From contig NZ_BLIN01000003.1 in NCBI RefSeq assembly GCF_009811555.1, positions 620,001-684,000 on the forward strand: DNA of 64,000 bases. Reading direction: 5' to 3'. Shown one piece after another: positions 33,761 to 42,579 of the stretch (position 1 is the first letter of the stretch; each line of letters opens with the position of its first letter). The translations under genes and the position numbers were made by a program. The notes beneath the pieces were generated by a model, which worked only from the letters and a program-made list of their open reading frames with translations, searched no databases and had not been told where the DNA came from. This DNA comes from Streptomyces caniferus (GTDB lineage: Bacteria; Actinomycetota; Actinomycetes; Streptomycetales; Streptomycetaceae).

Positions 33761-35430
33761 TGCTGTCCCTTCTCGTCCTTCGTACGCCCGCGCCTGCCGA
33801 CGACTACGGCGCCGGCGCAGGACAGAAGCCCCACGATAGCGAGCACCCACTCGGGAGCGGCACCGACGCGGTCGGCGAGCGACGTTTCGTCCCGCAGCGG
33901 AATCCGCGCGGACACCACGCCGCGGGTGAACTCGGGGATCCGGTGGGTGATCTTGCCATCCGGGGCGACCACGGCGCTGATCCCGCTGGTGGCCGCGGTG
34001 ACCACGGCCCGGCCGTGCTCGACGGCGCGCAGCTTGGACATCGCCAGCTGCTGCTCGGGCTGGCCGGAACCGCCGTAGGTGGCGTTGTTGGTCTGGATCA
34101 CCAGGGCGCGGGCGCCCGCGTCGACGGTGTCGTGCACGATCTGGTCGTAGGCGACCTCGAAGCAGATCACGTCGCCGAGCCGGGCGGGGCCGACGTGGAG
34201 CACGCCGGTGTGGTCACCGGGGTAGAAGTCGCGGGGCACCCGCTGGAAACGCGTGATGACCTTGCTGAGCTGCTCGCGGAACGGCACGTACTCGCCGAAC
34301 GGCACCGGGTGCTGCTTGGTGTAGGAAGCGCCCGGCCCCTTCTTCGGGTCCCAGACGATGCCCTCGTTGAAGACATAGCCCTTCTTGGAGGGGTGGTCGA
34401 CAAGGGCGCCGACGAGGACGGGCACTCCGATGGCCTTCACGGCCTCGTCGATCCGGTCGTAGGCCTGCGGGTACTGGTACGGGTCGAGGTCGGAGGAGTT
34501 CTCCGGCCAGATGACCAGGTCCGGCTTCTTGGCCCGGCCGGCCTTGACGTCGGCGGCGAGCTTCTCGGTGGCCTTGGCATGGTTGTCGGTGATCATCATG
34601 GGGCGGCCCAGGAAGTCCATGCCGGGCTGCTGGACGTTGCCCTGGACGACAGCGATGTCAACGGTGTCGTCGGCCTTCGTGGGAACGGGCACCAGGACGC
34701 CCGCCAGGGTCACCGCGGCGGCGAGCCCGAACGCTTCCAGTGCCGGGACGGCCCGGCGCAGCGATCCGTTGGCGCGCAACTGCCAGAGGGCGGCGGCGCA
34801 GGCGGCGAGCAGCGCGCCGGCCAGCGCGACGGCGAAGGTCACCAGCGGGGCGCCGCCGAGCGCGGCGAGCGGGGTGAACGGCGAGCCGGTGTGGGCGAAG
34901 GCGAGCCGGCCCCACGGGAATCCGCCGAACGGCAGCCGGTCGCGGGCCCATTCCTCGGCGACCCACAGGCAGGCGGACCACAGGGGCCAGCCCGGCAGCC
35001 GGGAGGTGAGGGCGAGCGCCGCGCCCAGCAGCGTCAGGAAGAGCGCCTCGGCGACCGAGAGGCCGAACACCGCGTCCCAGCCGACGACATGGAGCCACTT
35101 CAGCAGGATCAGGAAGAACGGCAGCCCGAAGGCGAAGCCCGTCCAGGCGCCCTGGCGCGCGGTGCGGCCGCGGGTCAGCAGCGACAGCGCGGCGACGGCC
35201 GCCAGGGACAGCGGCCACAGGTCGTACGGCGGGAAGGCCAGACCGAGCGCGATGCCGAAGAGGGCCGCAAGACCGGTGCGCAGCGCCTCCCTGCGGGCCA
35301 GGGCGGCGAGGCGCCGGACCCGCCCTGGGCGCGCGGGCGCCGCGGTGGCGCCCGTCTCGGCGCTGGGCACCGGGCCGTCGGGCGAGGTGCCGCTGACGGC
35401 TTCTTCGGTGGTGTCGGAACCCGATGGCAC
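33757..35430 (-). CDS. lnt: Apolipoprotein N-acyltransferase
   Basis: This roughly 557-residue protein is taken to start at GTG 35430 because GGAAGG lies nine bases upstream; ATG 35478 is an in-frame alternative. About seven membrane segments (LAALFGIALGLAFPPYDLWPL, FAFGLPFFLILLKWLHVVG and others) precede a nitrilase-type domain. The catalytic triad is visible: Glu in LVIWPENSSDLDPY, Lys in SYTKQHPVPFGEYVPFRE, and Cys in GDVICFEVAYDQI. It N-acylates the lipid-modified cysteine of lipoproteins at the outer membrane face. It is co-translated with the polyprenol-mannose synthase downstream. Confidence 0.92.
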   Translation of the reverse strand: MPSGSDTTEEAVSGTSPDGPVPSAETGATAAPARPGRVRRLAALARREALRTGLAALFGIALGLAFPPYDLWPLSLAAVAALSLLTRGRTARQGAWTGFAFGLPFFLILLKWLHVVGWDAVFGLSVAEALFLTLLGAALALTSRLPGWPLWSACLWVAEEWARDRLPFGGFPWGRLAFAHTGSPFTPLAALGGAPLVTFAVALAGALLAACAAALWQLRANGSLRRAVPALEAFGLAAAVTLAGVLVPVPTKADDTVDIAVVQGNVQQPGMDFLGRPMMITDNHAKATEKLAADVKAGRAKKPDLVIWPENSSDLDPYQYPQAYDRIDEAVKAIGVPVLVGALVDHPSKKGYVFNEGIVWDPKKGPGASYTKQHPVPFGEYVPFREQLSKVITRFQRVPRDFYPGDHTGVLHVGPARLGDVICFEVAYDQIVHDTVDAGARALVIQTNNATYGGSGQPEQQLAMSKLRAVEHGRAVVTAATSGISAVVAPDGKITHRIPEFTRGVVSARIPLRDETSLADRVGAAPEWVLAIVGLLSCAGAVVVGRRGRTKDEKGQQ

Positions 35431-35478
35431 GGTCGCGGGCCTTCCTGCAGGTCGTGCGGTGGTGAGCTGACCGTACAT

Positions 35479-35989
35479 CGGGAGGCCGGGATTGCGGATA
35501 CGGGGTGCACAAAAGGTGAAGGGGGCACCGCGGAGGGTGCGGGCGGGCCGCGGTGCGGTTAGGGGCCCGGTGCCCTTCGGGCCGACCTGGGACCCGCTGG
35601 CTGCGGGTCGACCGAAAGCCGTTGTCTACTGAGCGTCCGGGCCCCACCCGGGTCGCACCGTCCCCCAGGCTCTCGAGGAGCAGGGAGGGACCCCCATCCA
35701 GCCGAAACACTCCGTTGTCCCGTGCCGCTGGTGCTGGACCTGGCTCCCAGTGGCGGTGTGCCCAGTGGCGCACCGCCCCATGGCCCAGCTGCGTTCGACG
35801 ACTGCGCGGAGGTCTCCCGGTCGGACGTCCTGGTGGTGGACTCGGCCGAACCTACCGGCCGTCGACCGTCTGCTGTCAACAGGTGCTCTGCCTGCGTCGT
35901 TTTCGCGTCGCCCCAGGTCAGCCGCGAGCGCCCCCAAGTGAGGCAAGGAGCGCCAAGCGCAGCCCGCGTCGGCACCTGCCCGCACGATG
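35479..35989. other. 511-bp intergenic region upstream of lnt
   Basis: I find no gene I can support here. The first part must contain the lnt promoter. The frame 35722-36069 (plus) starts with acceptable codon use but loses it and runs antisense into the amidohydrolase. The frame 35626-35985 (minus) has poor coding character. A palindromic repeat-like element lies at 35660-35696. Confidence 0.5.
35660..35696. repeat. Streptomyces-type interspersed palindromic element (GTCCCCCAGG ... GGGACCCCC)
   Basis: The stretch starts GTCCCCCAGGCTCTCGAGGA and ends GGGACCCCCAT. It resembles a short imperfect palindrome commonly scattered between Streptomyces genes, built from CCCCCAG, CTCGAG and GGGGG blocks. 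The family resemblance is from memory; a genome-wide search would settle it. Confidence 0.45.
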
Positions 35990-37654
35990 TCACTCGTTCG
36001 GCGGCCCGAAGACCGTTCGCCCGCCGACGACCGTGGTCAGGCAGACCGGGAGGTCGTTGCCGGGGGTGAGATCGGGCAGGCCAGGGGTGCCGGAGCGGGG
36101 GTCGGTGGACCAGCGCTGCACCCGCTCGTCGGGGGCCTGGACGACCAGGTCGCCGGTGCGCCAGACCGCGTAGTCGGCCGGGGCGCCGGGCACCAGGACG
36201 CCCGCGTCGTCCCGGCCGATGGCGCGCCAGCCGCCGCGGGTGTGGGCGGTGAACGCGGCGCGGGCGGAGATGCCGTGGGCGCGGGTGCGGTGGAAGACGG
36301 CGGCGCGCACGGTGCCCCAGGGGTCGAGCGGGGTGACCGGGCTGTCGGACCCGAGCGCGAGCGGGACACCGGCCTTGAGCAGCGCGGCGTACGGGTTGAG
36401 GGTGCGGGCCCGGTCGGCTCCGAGGCGGGCCGCGTACATGCCCTCCGCGCCGCCCCACGCCGCGTCGAAGGCGGGCTGGACGGAGGCGGTCAGGGCCAGT
36501 TCGGCGAAGCCGGCGATGGTCTGCTCGGTGAGCATCTCGGCATGTTCGACGCGGTGCCGGGCGGCACGGACACGGTCCAGGCCGATCCGGTCGGCGGCGG
36601 CGCGCACACCGGCGACGACGCTGGTGAGGGCGGCGTCGCCGATGGCGTGGAAGCCCGCCTGGAGCCCGGCCTCGGTGCAGGCGGCGACATGGGCGGCTAC
36701 GGCCTCGGCGTCGAGCTGGGCGGCGCCGGTGTGCGCGGCGTCCGCGTAGGGGGCGTGCAGGTGGGCGGTGTGGGAGCCGAGCGAGCCGTCGGCGAACAGA
36801 TCGCCCGCCGCGCCGAGGGCCCCGAGGTCACGGATACGCTCCGCGTCCTTTGCGGATGCGATGGCCTCGGCCCAGTAGCCGACGACGCGCGGGCCGTTGC
36901 CCTCGCGGGCCAAGGCGAGCAGGCCCGTGAAGTCGTCCTCGCCGGAGATGTCGGGGCCCGCGCACTCGTGGATGCTGCCGATGCCGAGCGAGGCGGCGCG
37001 GGCGAGCGCGGCGGCCTGGGCCTCGGCCCGCTGGGCGGGGGTGACGGTGGCGTACGCGGCCTTGCGCACCGCGTGGTGGGCGGCACCGGTCAGCGGGGCG
37101 CCGTCGCGGAACCCGTCCAGGTCGCGGATGCCGGGGACCAGATCCAGCAGCGCCGTGGTCACGACCGCGGAGTGCACGTCGACCCGGGTGAGGTAGAGCG
37201 GACGGCCACCGGCGGCCGCGTCCAGCTCCGCGCGCGACGGCGGGCGTCCCTCCGGCCAGACGCCGGCGTCCCAGCCGTGTCCGAGCAGAATCCGGTCCGC
37301 CGGACGTGCGTCCGCGTAGTCGCGGATCCGGGCGAGTGCGTCGGACAGCGTGCCGACCCCGACCAGATCGAGGCCGGTGAGCGCCAGGCCGGTCGCCGTG
37401 GTGTGCACATGTGCGTCCGTGAACGCCGGGGTGACCAGCGCACCGTCGAGCTGGACGATCTCGTCCACGCCCTCGGCGAAGGAGTCGGCCGCGCCCTCCT
37501 CGCCGACCCAGGCGATGCGGTCGCCCTCCACGACCATGGCGGTGGCGAAGGGGTCCGCGGGGCTGTGCACCTCACCACCGCGCAGCAGGACGGTGCGGGG
37601 CGGGACCGGGCGGGAATCGGGCTGCCGGACCGGGTGGGAAAGGTGCTCGCTCAT
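35990..37654 (-). CDS. Amidohydrolase family protein (YtcJ-like)
   Basis: This 554-residue protein starts at ATG 37654. The metal-dependent amidohydrolase fold is shown by TPAFTDAHVHTTATGLALTGLDL (HxH metal motif near residue 83), GLQAGFHAIGDAAL, RVEHAEMLTEQ, and LALGSDSPVTPLDPWGTVRAAV with the catalytic Asp. The order and spacing are those of the YtcJ/N-substituted formamide deformylase group (PF07969). No signal peptide. The amide or ester substrate is unknown. The AsnC/Lrp regulator gene lies 56 bp upstream on the same strand and may regulate or be co-transcribed with it. Confidence 0.9.
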   Translation of the reverse strand: MSEHLSHPVRQPDSRPVPPRTVLLRGGEVHSPADPFATAMVVEGDRIAWVGEEGAADSFAEGVDEIVQLDGALVTPAFTDAHVHTTATGLALTGLDLVGVGTLSDALARIRDYADARPADRILLGHGWDAGVWPEGRPPSRAELDAAAGGRPLYLTRVDVHSAVVTTALLDLVPGIRDLDGFRDGAPLTGAAHHAVRKAAYATVTPAQRAEAQAAALARAASLGIGSIHECAGPDISGEDDFTGLLALAREGNGPRVVGYWAEAIASAKDAERIRDLGALGAAGDLFADGSLGSHTAHLHAPYADAAHTGAAQLDAEAVAAHVAACTEAGLQAGFHAIGDAALTSVVAGVRAAADRIGLDRVRAARHRVEHAEMLTEQTIAGFAELALTASVQPAFDAAWGGAEGMYAARLGADRARTLNPYAALLKAGVPLALGSDSPVTPLDPWGTVRAAVFHRTRAHGISARAAFTAHTRGGWRAIGRDDAGVLVPGAPADYAVWRTGDLVVQAPDERVQRWSTDPRSGTPGLPDLTPGNDLPVCLTTVVGGRTVFGPPNE

Positions 37655-37710
37655 ACCGGACAGTTTGGCCCCTGCGGACGGACGGGCCGCGCGCAGGGGG
37701 GCGCTTGCCG

Positions 37711-38151
37711 TCAGATGCGCGGCGGGCGGGCCTCGTAGGGCGTGGAGAGCACGACCGTGGTGCGGGTCGAGACGCCGGCGAGGGTGCGTATACGGGTGAG
37801 CAGATGCTCCAGCTCCAAGGGGGTGGCGACCCGCACCTTGAGGATGTAGTTCTCGTCGCCCGCGACGCTGTGGCAGGCCTCCAGCTCGGGGACCTCGGCC
37901 AGGCGGTCGGCGATGTCGTCCGGCGCGCTGGGGTCGAAGGGTTTGACCGAGATGAAGGCGGTGAGCGGCAGGCCCACGGCTTCGGGGTCCACGAGGGCGG
38001 CATAGCCCCGGATGACACCGCGCTGCTCGAGACGGCGCACCCGCTGGTGCACCGCCGAGGTGGACAGGCCGGTGGCCTTGCCCAGGTCGGTGTAGCTCAT
38101 CCGCCCGTCCTTGACGAGCAGATCCACGATTTGTCGGTCCAACTCCTCCAC
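37711..38151 (-). CDS. Lrp/AsnC-family transcriptional regulator
   Basis: This 146-residue protein starts at GTG 38151. The N-terminal helix-turn-helix (LDRQIVDLLVKDGRMSYTDLGKATGLSTSAVHQRVRRLEQRG) is followed by the RAM effector-binding domain (AFISVKPFDPSAPDDIADRLAEVPELEACHSVAGDENYILKVRV). Such proteins form octamers and respond to amino acids. The gene precedes the amidohydrolase, the likely target or partner, and diverges from a zinc-ribbon hypothetical gene. Confidence 0.95.
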   Translation of the reverse strand: MEELDRQIVDLLVKDGRMSYTDLGKATGLSTSAVHQRVRRLEQRGVIRGYAALVDPEAVGLPLTAFISVKPFDPSAPDDIADRLAEVPELEACHSVAGDENYILKVRVATPLELEHLLTRIRTLAGVSTRTTVVLSTPYEARPPRI

Positions 38152-38369
38152 CCGTTCAACCTACTGTGCGCGGGGGCGTATGCGCACCGTGCGCCGGATC
38201 GTGGACCCCTCCGCGCCGGTCCGTGTGACCAATGCCACAGGCGTGATCCGGTGTCGAGGGGGTGCCGGCGATTATGCGTGCGGCATGAAGGGAATTGCTG
38301 CTGGTGGCCGGGACCGCCCGTCACAGGAAGTCAGCGGTACGACCGGCCCACCCGAGGGGGATGGACATC

Positions 38370-38786
38370 ATGCGACGCCTTGAGCAGGACTCCGCTGCCG
38401 CACACACCGGCGCCCAGGAGGGCGAATATCCCGGCGGCCCCGGCGACGACGGTGCTGACGACTCTTTCGACACCTATGAGATCTACCGGGTGACCTGCCC
38501 CGACTGCCTGCAGCCGATCGGGCTGCTGGCGGACGAGGACACCCTCCCGGAGCACGCCCTGTGCGCCTCGCCGTGGAACCCGTTCGGCCTGACGGTGTGC
38601 CAGGGCTCCGGGCGGACGGCGTCCGAGGCTCCCCGGACCGCCGACACCCTGGACACCCGGGAACAGGACGCGGCCATGCTGCTGACGCTCCCGGAGAGCC
38701 TGGACTGGCGCCGCCAGCCGTTCTCGCACCTCGGCGGGCCCGGGACCCGGCCGGTCCGGGTGCCGCGGATGCGCCCGCTCGCCTGA
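38370..38786 (+). CDS. Conserved hypothetical protein with Cys-rich segment
   Basis: This 138-residue protein starts at ATG 38370 with GAGGGGG nine bases upstream (ATG 38361 overlaps that site). An acidic, Gly-rich N-terminus leads to YRVTCPDCLQPIGLLADEDTL followed by HALCASPWNPFGLTVCQGSG. The CxxC and the two later cysteines suggest a small zinc-binding or disulfide-containing unit. The remainder is Arg/Pro-rich. I know similar Streptomyces proteins but no function. It lies between divergent asnC-like and convergent phosphotransferase genes. Confidence 0.75.
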   Translation: MRRLEQDSAAAHTGAQEGEYPGGPGDDGADDSFDTYEIYRVTCPDCLQPIGLLADEDTLPEHALCASPWNPFGLTVCQGSGRTASEAPRTADTLDTREQDAAMLLTLPESLDWRRQPFSHLGGPGTRPVRVPRMRPLA

Positions 38787-38821
38787 GCACGCCGGCCGGC
38801 CCGTAGGACCGGCGGCCGGTC

Positions 38822-39940
38822 TCACCAGTAACGGCCCTCGATCATCGCCTCCAGGGTGTCCCGGTGGAGGATCAGCGCATCGGCGTCGGCCGGGGCCGGT
38901 ATCTCGCCGAAGTGCACCCGGCGGTAGGCCACGCGCAGCATGACGATGGCGTGCCGCAGAGCCGCGTAGAGGGTGTGGAACTCCATCTCGCGGGGCGGGT
39001 GTCCGGTCAGCCGTGCATAGCGGCTCTCGACGCGGTCGCGGCACAGGAAGCCGGGCAGTCCCCGTTGGCCGCCGCTCTCGGCGAGGTCCTGGAAGAAGCG
39101 GTGGAGGAAGACCATCCAGCCCAGGTCGAGTTCACGGGGCCCGAGGGCGGCCATCTCCCAGTCGAGTACGGCCGTCGGCTCGAAGCCGTCGTAGACGATA
39201 TTGCCGATCCTGGCGTCGCCCCAGCTCAGCACGGTCTCACCGGGGTCCGACGGCCAGAGCTCGGCCAGCCGGGCGAAGCCGCGCTCGATGAGCGGTGAGC
39301 GGGGGCGGCCGTCGACGACCCATTGGTAGTAGGCCTGTTGGTCCTCCACATGCCGCTGCAGCGCGCTCCCCGTACCGGAGGAGGCGAGGAATTCCGCGGC
39401 GCCGGGCGGGACCTGGTCGTGCAGCCGGGCGAGGACCGAGACGCTGGCGGCTTCCAGCCGGTCGCGCTCGGCGTCGGTGGCGTCGTACAGCCAATTCCCC
39501 TCGTACGTATAGGGCATGACGTCCGGCGGGACGCGGCCGACGGCGCGCGTCATGACGAAGAACGGCGCGCCGAGGTGCACCGGGTCCTCTTCGAGCCAGA
39601 GGGTGCGGGGCACGGGCAGGTCGGTGTGTGCGGCGACCAGGCGCATGGTGCGGTACTGCCGGGCCATGTCGTACCGCGGGAAGACGGTGTAGGCGGCGGG
39701 GTCGGCGGCGAGGCGCAGTGCGCAGGAGACGGGGGCGTGCGAGGCCGGGAGCCCGGGGGACGGCGAGTGGGGGTGGTCGATGTCGAAGAGCAGGGTCTCG
39801 CTGGACATGCCGTTGGAGTCCGGGACGGCGGCGGCGACGGCGCGGGCGCCGGGGAGCCGGGTGCCGAGCCAGGCGGTGAGCCGGTGGGTGAGCTCTTCGG
39901 GGTCGCGGGTGGTGGTGCGAGGACGGGGCGCCGTGGTCAT
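38822..39940 (-). CDS. Phosphotransferase family protein (APH/ACAD10-like kinase fold)
   Basis: This 372-residue protein starts at ATG 39940. Aminoglycoside-phosphotransferase-type kinase motifs are clear: VLSWGDARIGNIVYDG (a variant Brenner motif with Asp and Asn) and AVLDWEMAALGPRELDLGW (the metal-binding DxE/D motif). The N-lobe segments are SSETLLFDIDH and CALRLAADPAAYTVFPRYDM. This layout is that of ACAD10-like hydroxyacyl kinases rather than antibiotic-resistance enzymes. It lies 2 bp after a DUF7064-type gene, so the two are coexpressed. An acyl-CoA dehydrogenase is encoded nearby, as is common for this family. Substrate unknown. Confidence 0.85.
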   Translation of the reverse strand: MTTAPRPRTTTRDPEELTHRLTAWLGTRLPGARAVAAAVPDSNGMSSETLLFDIDHPHSPSPGLPASHAPVSCALRLAADPAAYTVFPRYDMARQYRTMRLVAAHTDLPVPRTLWLEEDPVHLGAPFFVMTRAVGRVPPDVMPYTYEGNWLYDATDAERDRLEAASVSVLARLHDQVPPGAAEFLASSGTGSALQRHVEDQQAYYQWVVDGRPRSPLIERGFARLAELWPSDPGETVLSWGDARIGNIVYDGFEPTAVLDWEMAALGPRELDLGWMVFLHRFFQDLAESGGQRGLPGFLCRDRVESRYARLTGHPPREMEFHTLYAALRHAIVMLRVAYRRVHFGEIPAPADADALILHRDTLEAMIEGRYW

Positions 39941-39942
39941 CG

Positions 39943-41076
39943 TCAGGCCTCCTGGGCGACGGAGTCATAGCCGGTGAAGCCGCTCGGGTCGTGCCGGCCG
40001 AAGCTGCCGTGCTCGAAGATGCCGTAGCCGGTCCGGCCGTCGAGGGTGAAGCGGGCGGCGTGGTCGGTGACTCCGTAGGCGGCGAGGGGGTGGGCGGCCG
40101 GGTCGGAGAGGTCGTAGCTGCGGCGGTCGGTCCAGCCGCGGCCCCGCCAGGTGCCGTGCTGCCAGTCCTCGGCGCTCGCGGGAGGGTAGCCGGCGCCCAC
40201 GGCGAGGGGTGAGGAGGTGAGGATCTCGGCGGTGAGTTCGCGGGGGGTGCGGTCCGGGCCGGTGAGGTGGATGACGGCGCGCTCGGGGTGGCGGGTGCCC
40301 GGACGGTAGCCGATGTCGGTGTGCGGCCAGCCGAGTTGGGTGTCGTGGGTGCCGTCGCGGATCATGGTCGCCTCGTTCAGGGTGCGGTGGCCGTCGGCGT
40401 CCTCCTGGACGATGACCATCACGAAGCGGTCGTCGAAGCGCACCGGGCACCAGATCCAGTGGAAGCCCTCGGGGCGCAGCTCCTCGGCCGCCCGCCCGGC
40501 GTCCTCACCGGCGATCGGGCGGACGCCCCAGCTGCGGTCGCGGGTGCCGGTCCACTCCCCCGCCGTGACGGCGAGTTCCTGGCCGGCGACGCGGATGCTG
40601 CCGCTGCAGGTGCCCGCCTGGACGAACCGCCGGCCTTCGAGCAGCAGCCGGTCGCCGCGGTACTGGGTGTGGTGCGGCTCCCAGGTGGCGGGGAACGCCG
40701 CGGTCCAGGTCAGGTCGTACGCCAGGCCGTCCGGGTCGTCGGGGTCCGCGTCGCAGGTCAGCCGCAGGCGGGCGAGCGGCTCCTCGACGGTGATGGTGAG
40801 CGGGCCGACGGTGAGCGCGAGGCGGTCGTCGCCGAGTGCGTCGGAGGCCCGTACGGCGTGCAGCCGGTCGCCGAGGCGGAGGGTGGCATAGGCGTCGATG
40901 ACGCCGGTGTTGGGGTAGACGCCGAGACCGGCGATCAGCAGCGCGCGGCCGGAGTGGTCCATGACGTGGAAGATGCAGCGGTCGTAGGCGTTGCGGTCGC
41001 CGGTGGCGACATGGCGCATGGACAGCGGGACCTGGTGGATCGGGTACTCGTCGAGCGCGATCGGGCGGTCGGGCAC
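39943..41076 (-). CDS. DUF7064/hydroxyneurosporene synthase-like protein
   Basis: This 377-residue protein starts at GTG 41076, placed by GAGGAG. It is beta-rich with two lipocalin-like halves, with landmarks VYPNTGVIDAYATLRLGD, EWTGTRDRSWGVRPIAGED, GFHWIWCPVRFDDRFVMVIV and FTLDGRTGYGIFEHGS. It resembles the CrtC/AttH-like proteins that actinobacteria keep beside a phosphotransferase gene, as here (2-bp gap). The biochemical role is unknown; binding of a hydrophobic or acyl ligand is a reasonable guess. No signal or membrane segment is present. Confidence 0.72.
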   Translation of the reverse strand: MPDRPIALDEYPIHQVPLSMRHVATGDRNAYDRCIFHVMDHSGRALLIAGLGVYPNTGVIDAYATLRLGDRLHAVRASDALGDDRLALTVGPLTITVEEPLARLRLTCDADPDDPDGLAYDLTWTAAFPATWEPHHTQYRGDRLLLEGRRFVQAGTCSGSIRVAGQELAVTAGEWTGTRDRSWGVRPIAGEDAGRAAEELRPEGFHWIWCPVRFDDRFVMVIVQEDADGHRTLNEATMIRDGTHDTQLGWPHTDIGYRPGTRHPERAVIHLTGPDRTPRELTAEILTSSPLAVGAGYPPASAEDWQHGTWRGRGWTDRRSYDLSDPAAHPLAAYGVTDHAARFTLDGRTGYGIFEHGSFGRHDPSGFTGYDSVAQEA

Positions 41077-41253
41077 GGTCTCCTCCTGGGCGCACGGTCG
41101 GCAGGGAGATGCCCGGGAAAGGGCCCCCACGGCGGGAGTTGACGGTACGTCAGCTCAGGACGGACGACCAGACCCGAAAAATTGAGTAGGGGGTCAATCG
41201 GCCTTACACCTGTTACCGTTCGGGACGATACCGGACCGACCCCTGGAGCCACG

Positions 41254-42405
41254 GTGACCTCACGACCTCCTCTGCACTGCCTGCGCTGCGCCCGCGCCGC
41301 GGACAGCTTCGCCGGGTGCCGGACCTGCGCCGCGGAGGGCATCGGCGTCAACACGATGCCGCCGCTCGCGGATCTGGCCGGTGTGGACCTCGCCGCGTAC
41401 CCGGGCGGGCCGTGGGGTCTGCCGACGGCCCTGCCGGTATCCGGCCCGCCGGTTACGCTCGGCGAGGGCAACACCCCGTGCGTGAGGCTGCGGACGGACC
41501 GGGACCAGGGCGGCTCGGCCGAAGGGGAGTTGTGGCTGAAATACGAGGGCGCGAACCCGACCGGTTCCCACAAGGACCGGGCGATGGCCGTCGGGGTCGC
41601 CGCCGCGGTGGCAGCGGGCGCCGACACCGTGGTCGCCGCGTCGTCCGGCAATGCGGGGGCGGCGGCCGCGGCGTATGCGGCACGGGCCGGCCTGCGCTGT
41701 GTGGTGTTCACCAACGAGAGGGTGCCGGCCGGACTCCGGGCCCAGATCGACGCGCTGGGCGCCGAGCGCAGGGTGCACCCGGGCGCCGCCGGCGCCCGCA
41801 ACGCGGCAATGGCACAGGCCGTCGAAGAACACCACTGGTACCCGCTGACCAGCTACTCCTCGCCCTCGCCCGGCGGGAATCCCTACGCCAACGAGGGCTA
41901 CAAGTCGGTCGCCTACGAGCTGGCGCGGGACTTCGCCGGGCGGTGGCTGGACGCGGTGGTGGTGCCCACCAGCCGGGCGGATCTGCTGGCCGGAATCGGC
42001 CGTGGTTTCCGGGAGTTGGCGGCCGCGGGGCTGATCGCGCACGAGCCGAGGCTGGTGGCCGCTGAACCGTCCGCCGCGGCGCCGTACACCGCCGCGCTGC
42101 GCCGCCCGGACCGCGCGGAGCAGGAGCGTACGCGGGTGGCGGCACAGCCGACGGTGGCGTTCTCCCTCGGGGAGGAGCGGCCCTGCTGGCAGGGGCTCGA
42201 CGCGCTGTGGCGCACCGCGGGCGCGGCCGTCGCGCTGGACGACGAGGCGATCACGGCGGAGGGGCGGAGGCTGGCGGCGGAGGGCCTGGTCCTGGAGCCG
42301 TCCTCGGCCGTCGGGTCCGCCGTGGCCCGGGATCTGGCCCGTACGCCCGGCTCGATGGTGGTCGCCATCGGGACGGCGACGGGGCTCAAGGGTCTGGTGG
42401 GCTGA
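41254..42405 (+). CDS. PLP-dependent threonine synthase-like enzyme
   Basis: This 383-residue protein starts at GTG 41254 with GGAG six bases upstream. An N-terminal zinc ribbon (HCLRCARAADSFAGCRTC) precedes a fold-type-II PLP domain. The Schiff-base lysine is in LKYEGANPTGSHKDRAM, the Ser/Asn phosphate loop is VAASSGNAGAAAAAYAARAG, and IGTATGLKGL ends the protein. This is the threonine synthase layout, but it lies alone and not with other threonine genes. It may be a paralogue acting on a related O-phosphorylated or hydroxylated amino acid. It diverges from the DUF7064 gene across 177 bp. Confidence 0.85.
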   Translation: MTSRPPLHCLRCARAADSFAGCRTCAAEGIGVNTMPPLADLAGVDLAAYPGGPWGLPTALPVSGPPVTLGEGNTPCVRLRTDRDQGGSAEGELWLKYEGANPTGSHKDRAMAVGVAAAVAAGADTVVAASSGNAGAAAAAYAARAGLRCVVFTNERVPAGLRAQIDALGAERRVHPGAAGARNAAMAQAVEEHHWYPLTSYSSPSPGGNPYANEGYKSVAYELARDFAGRWLDAVVVPTSRADLLAGIGRGFRELAAAGLIAHEPRLVAAEPSAAAPYTAALRRPDRAEQERTRVAAQPTVAFSLGEERPCWQGLDALWRTAGAAVALDDEAITAEGRRLAAEGLVLEPSSAVGSAVARDLARTPGSMVVAIGTATGLKGLVG

Positions 42406-42471
42406 GACCGGGCGGTCGGGGCCGGGAGTCGCGAGACCGGACGCACGGGCCGGCGAACCGGCATACGGAAG

Positions 42472-42520
42472 GCCCGGCGGGCGAGGAGCGTCCGGTGCGG
42501 GGGGCCAGCGCCCGCCGGGC
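42472..42520. terminator. Hairpin between convergent genes
   Basis: A 12-bp perfect inverted repeat (GCCCGGCGGGCG at 42472-42483 and its complement at 42509-42520) with a 25-nt loop lies between the convergent threonine synthase-like and acyl-CoA dehydrogenase genes. Confidence 0.55.
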
Positions 42521-42579
42521 GGCAGGGGCGGACCGGAGGCCCCAGGTCACCCCGGCCCTCGCCCCGCCCCCGCCCCTAC

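Noticed and set aside
35722..36069. Plus-strand 115-codon frame upstream of lnt
   Set aside because: Third-position GC drops after about 50 codons, it has no ribosome site and its end runs antisense into the well-supported amidohydrolase gene.
38822..39940. Phosphotransferase as an aminoglycoside-resistance gene
   Set aside because: The kinase motifs fit the ACAD10-like group, and the context (DUF7064 partner, acyl-CoA dehydrogenase nearby) is metabolic rather than resistance-related.
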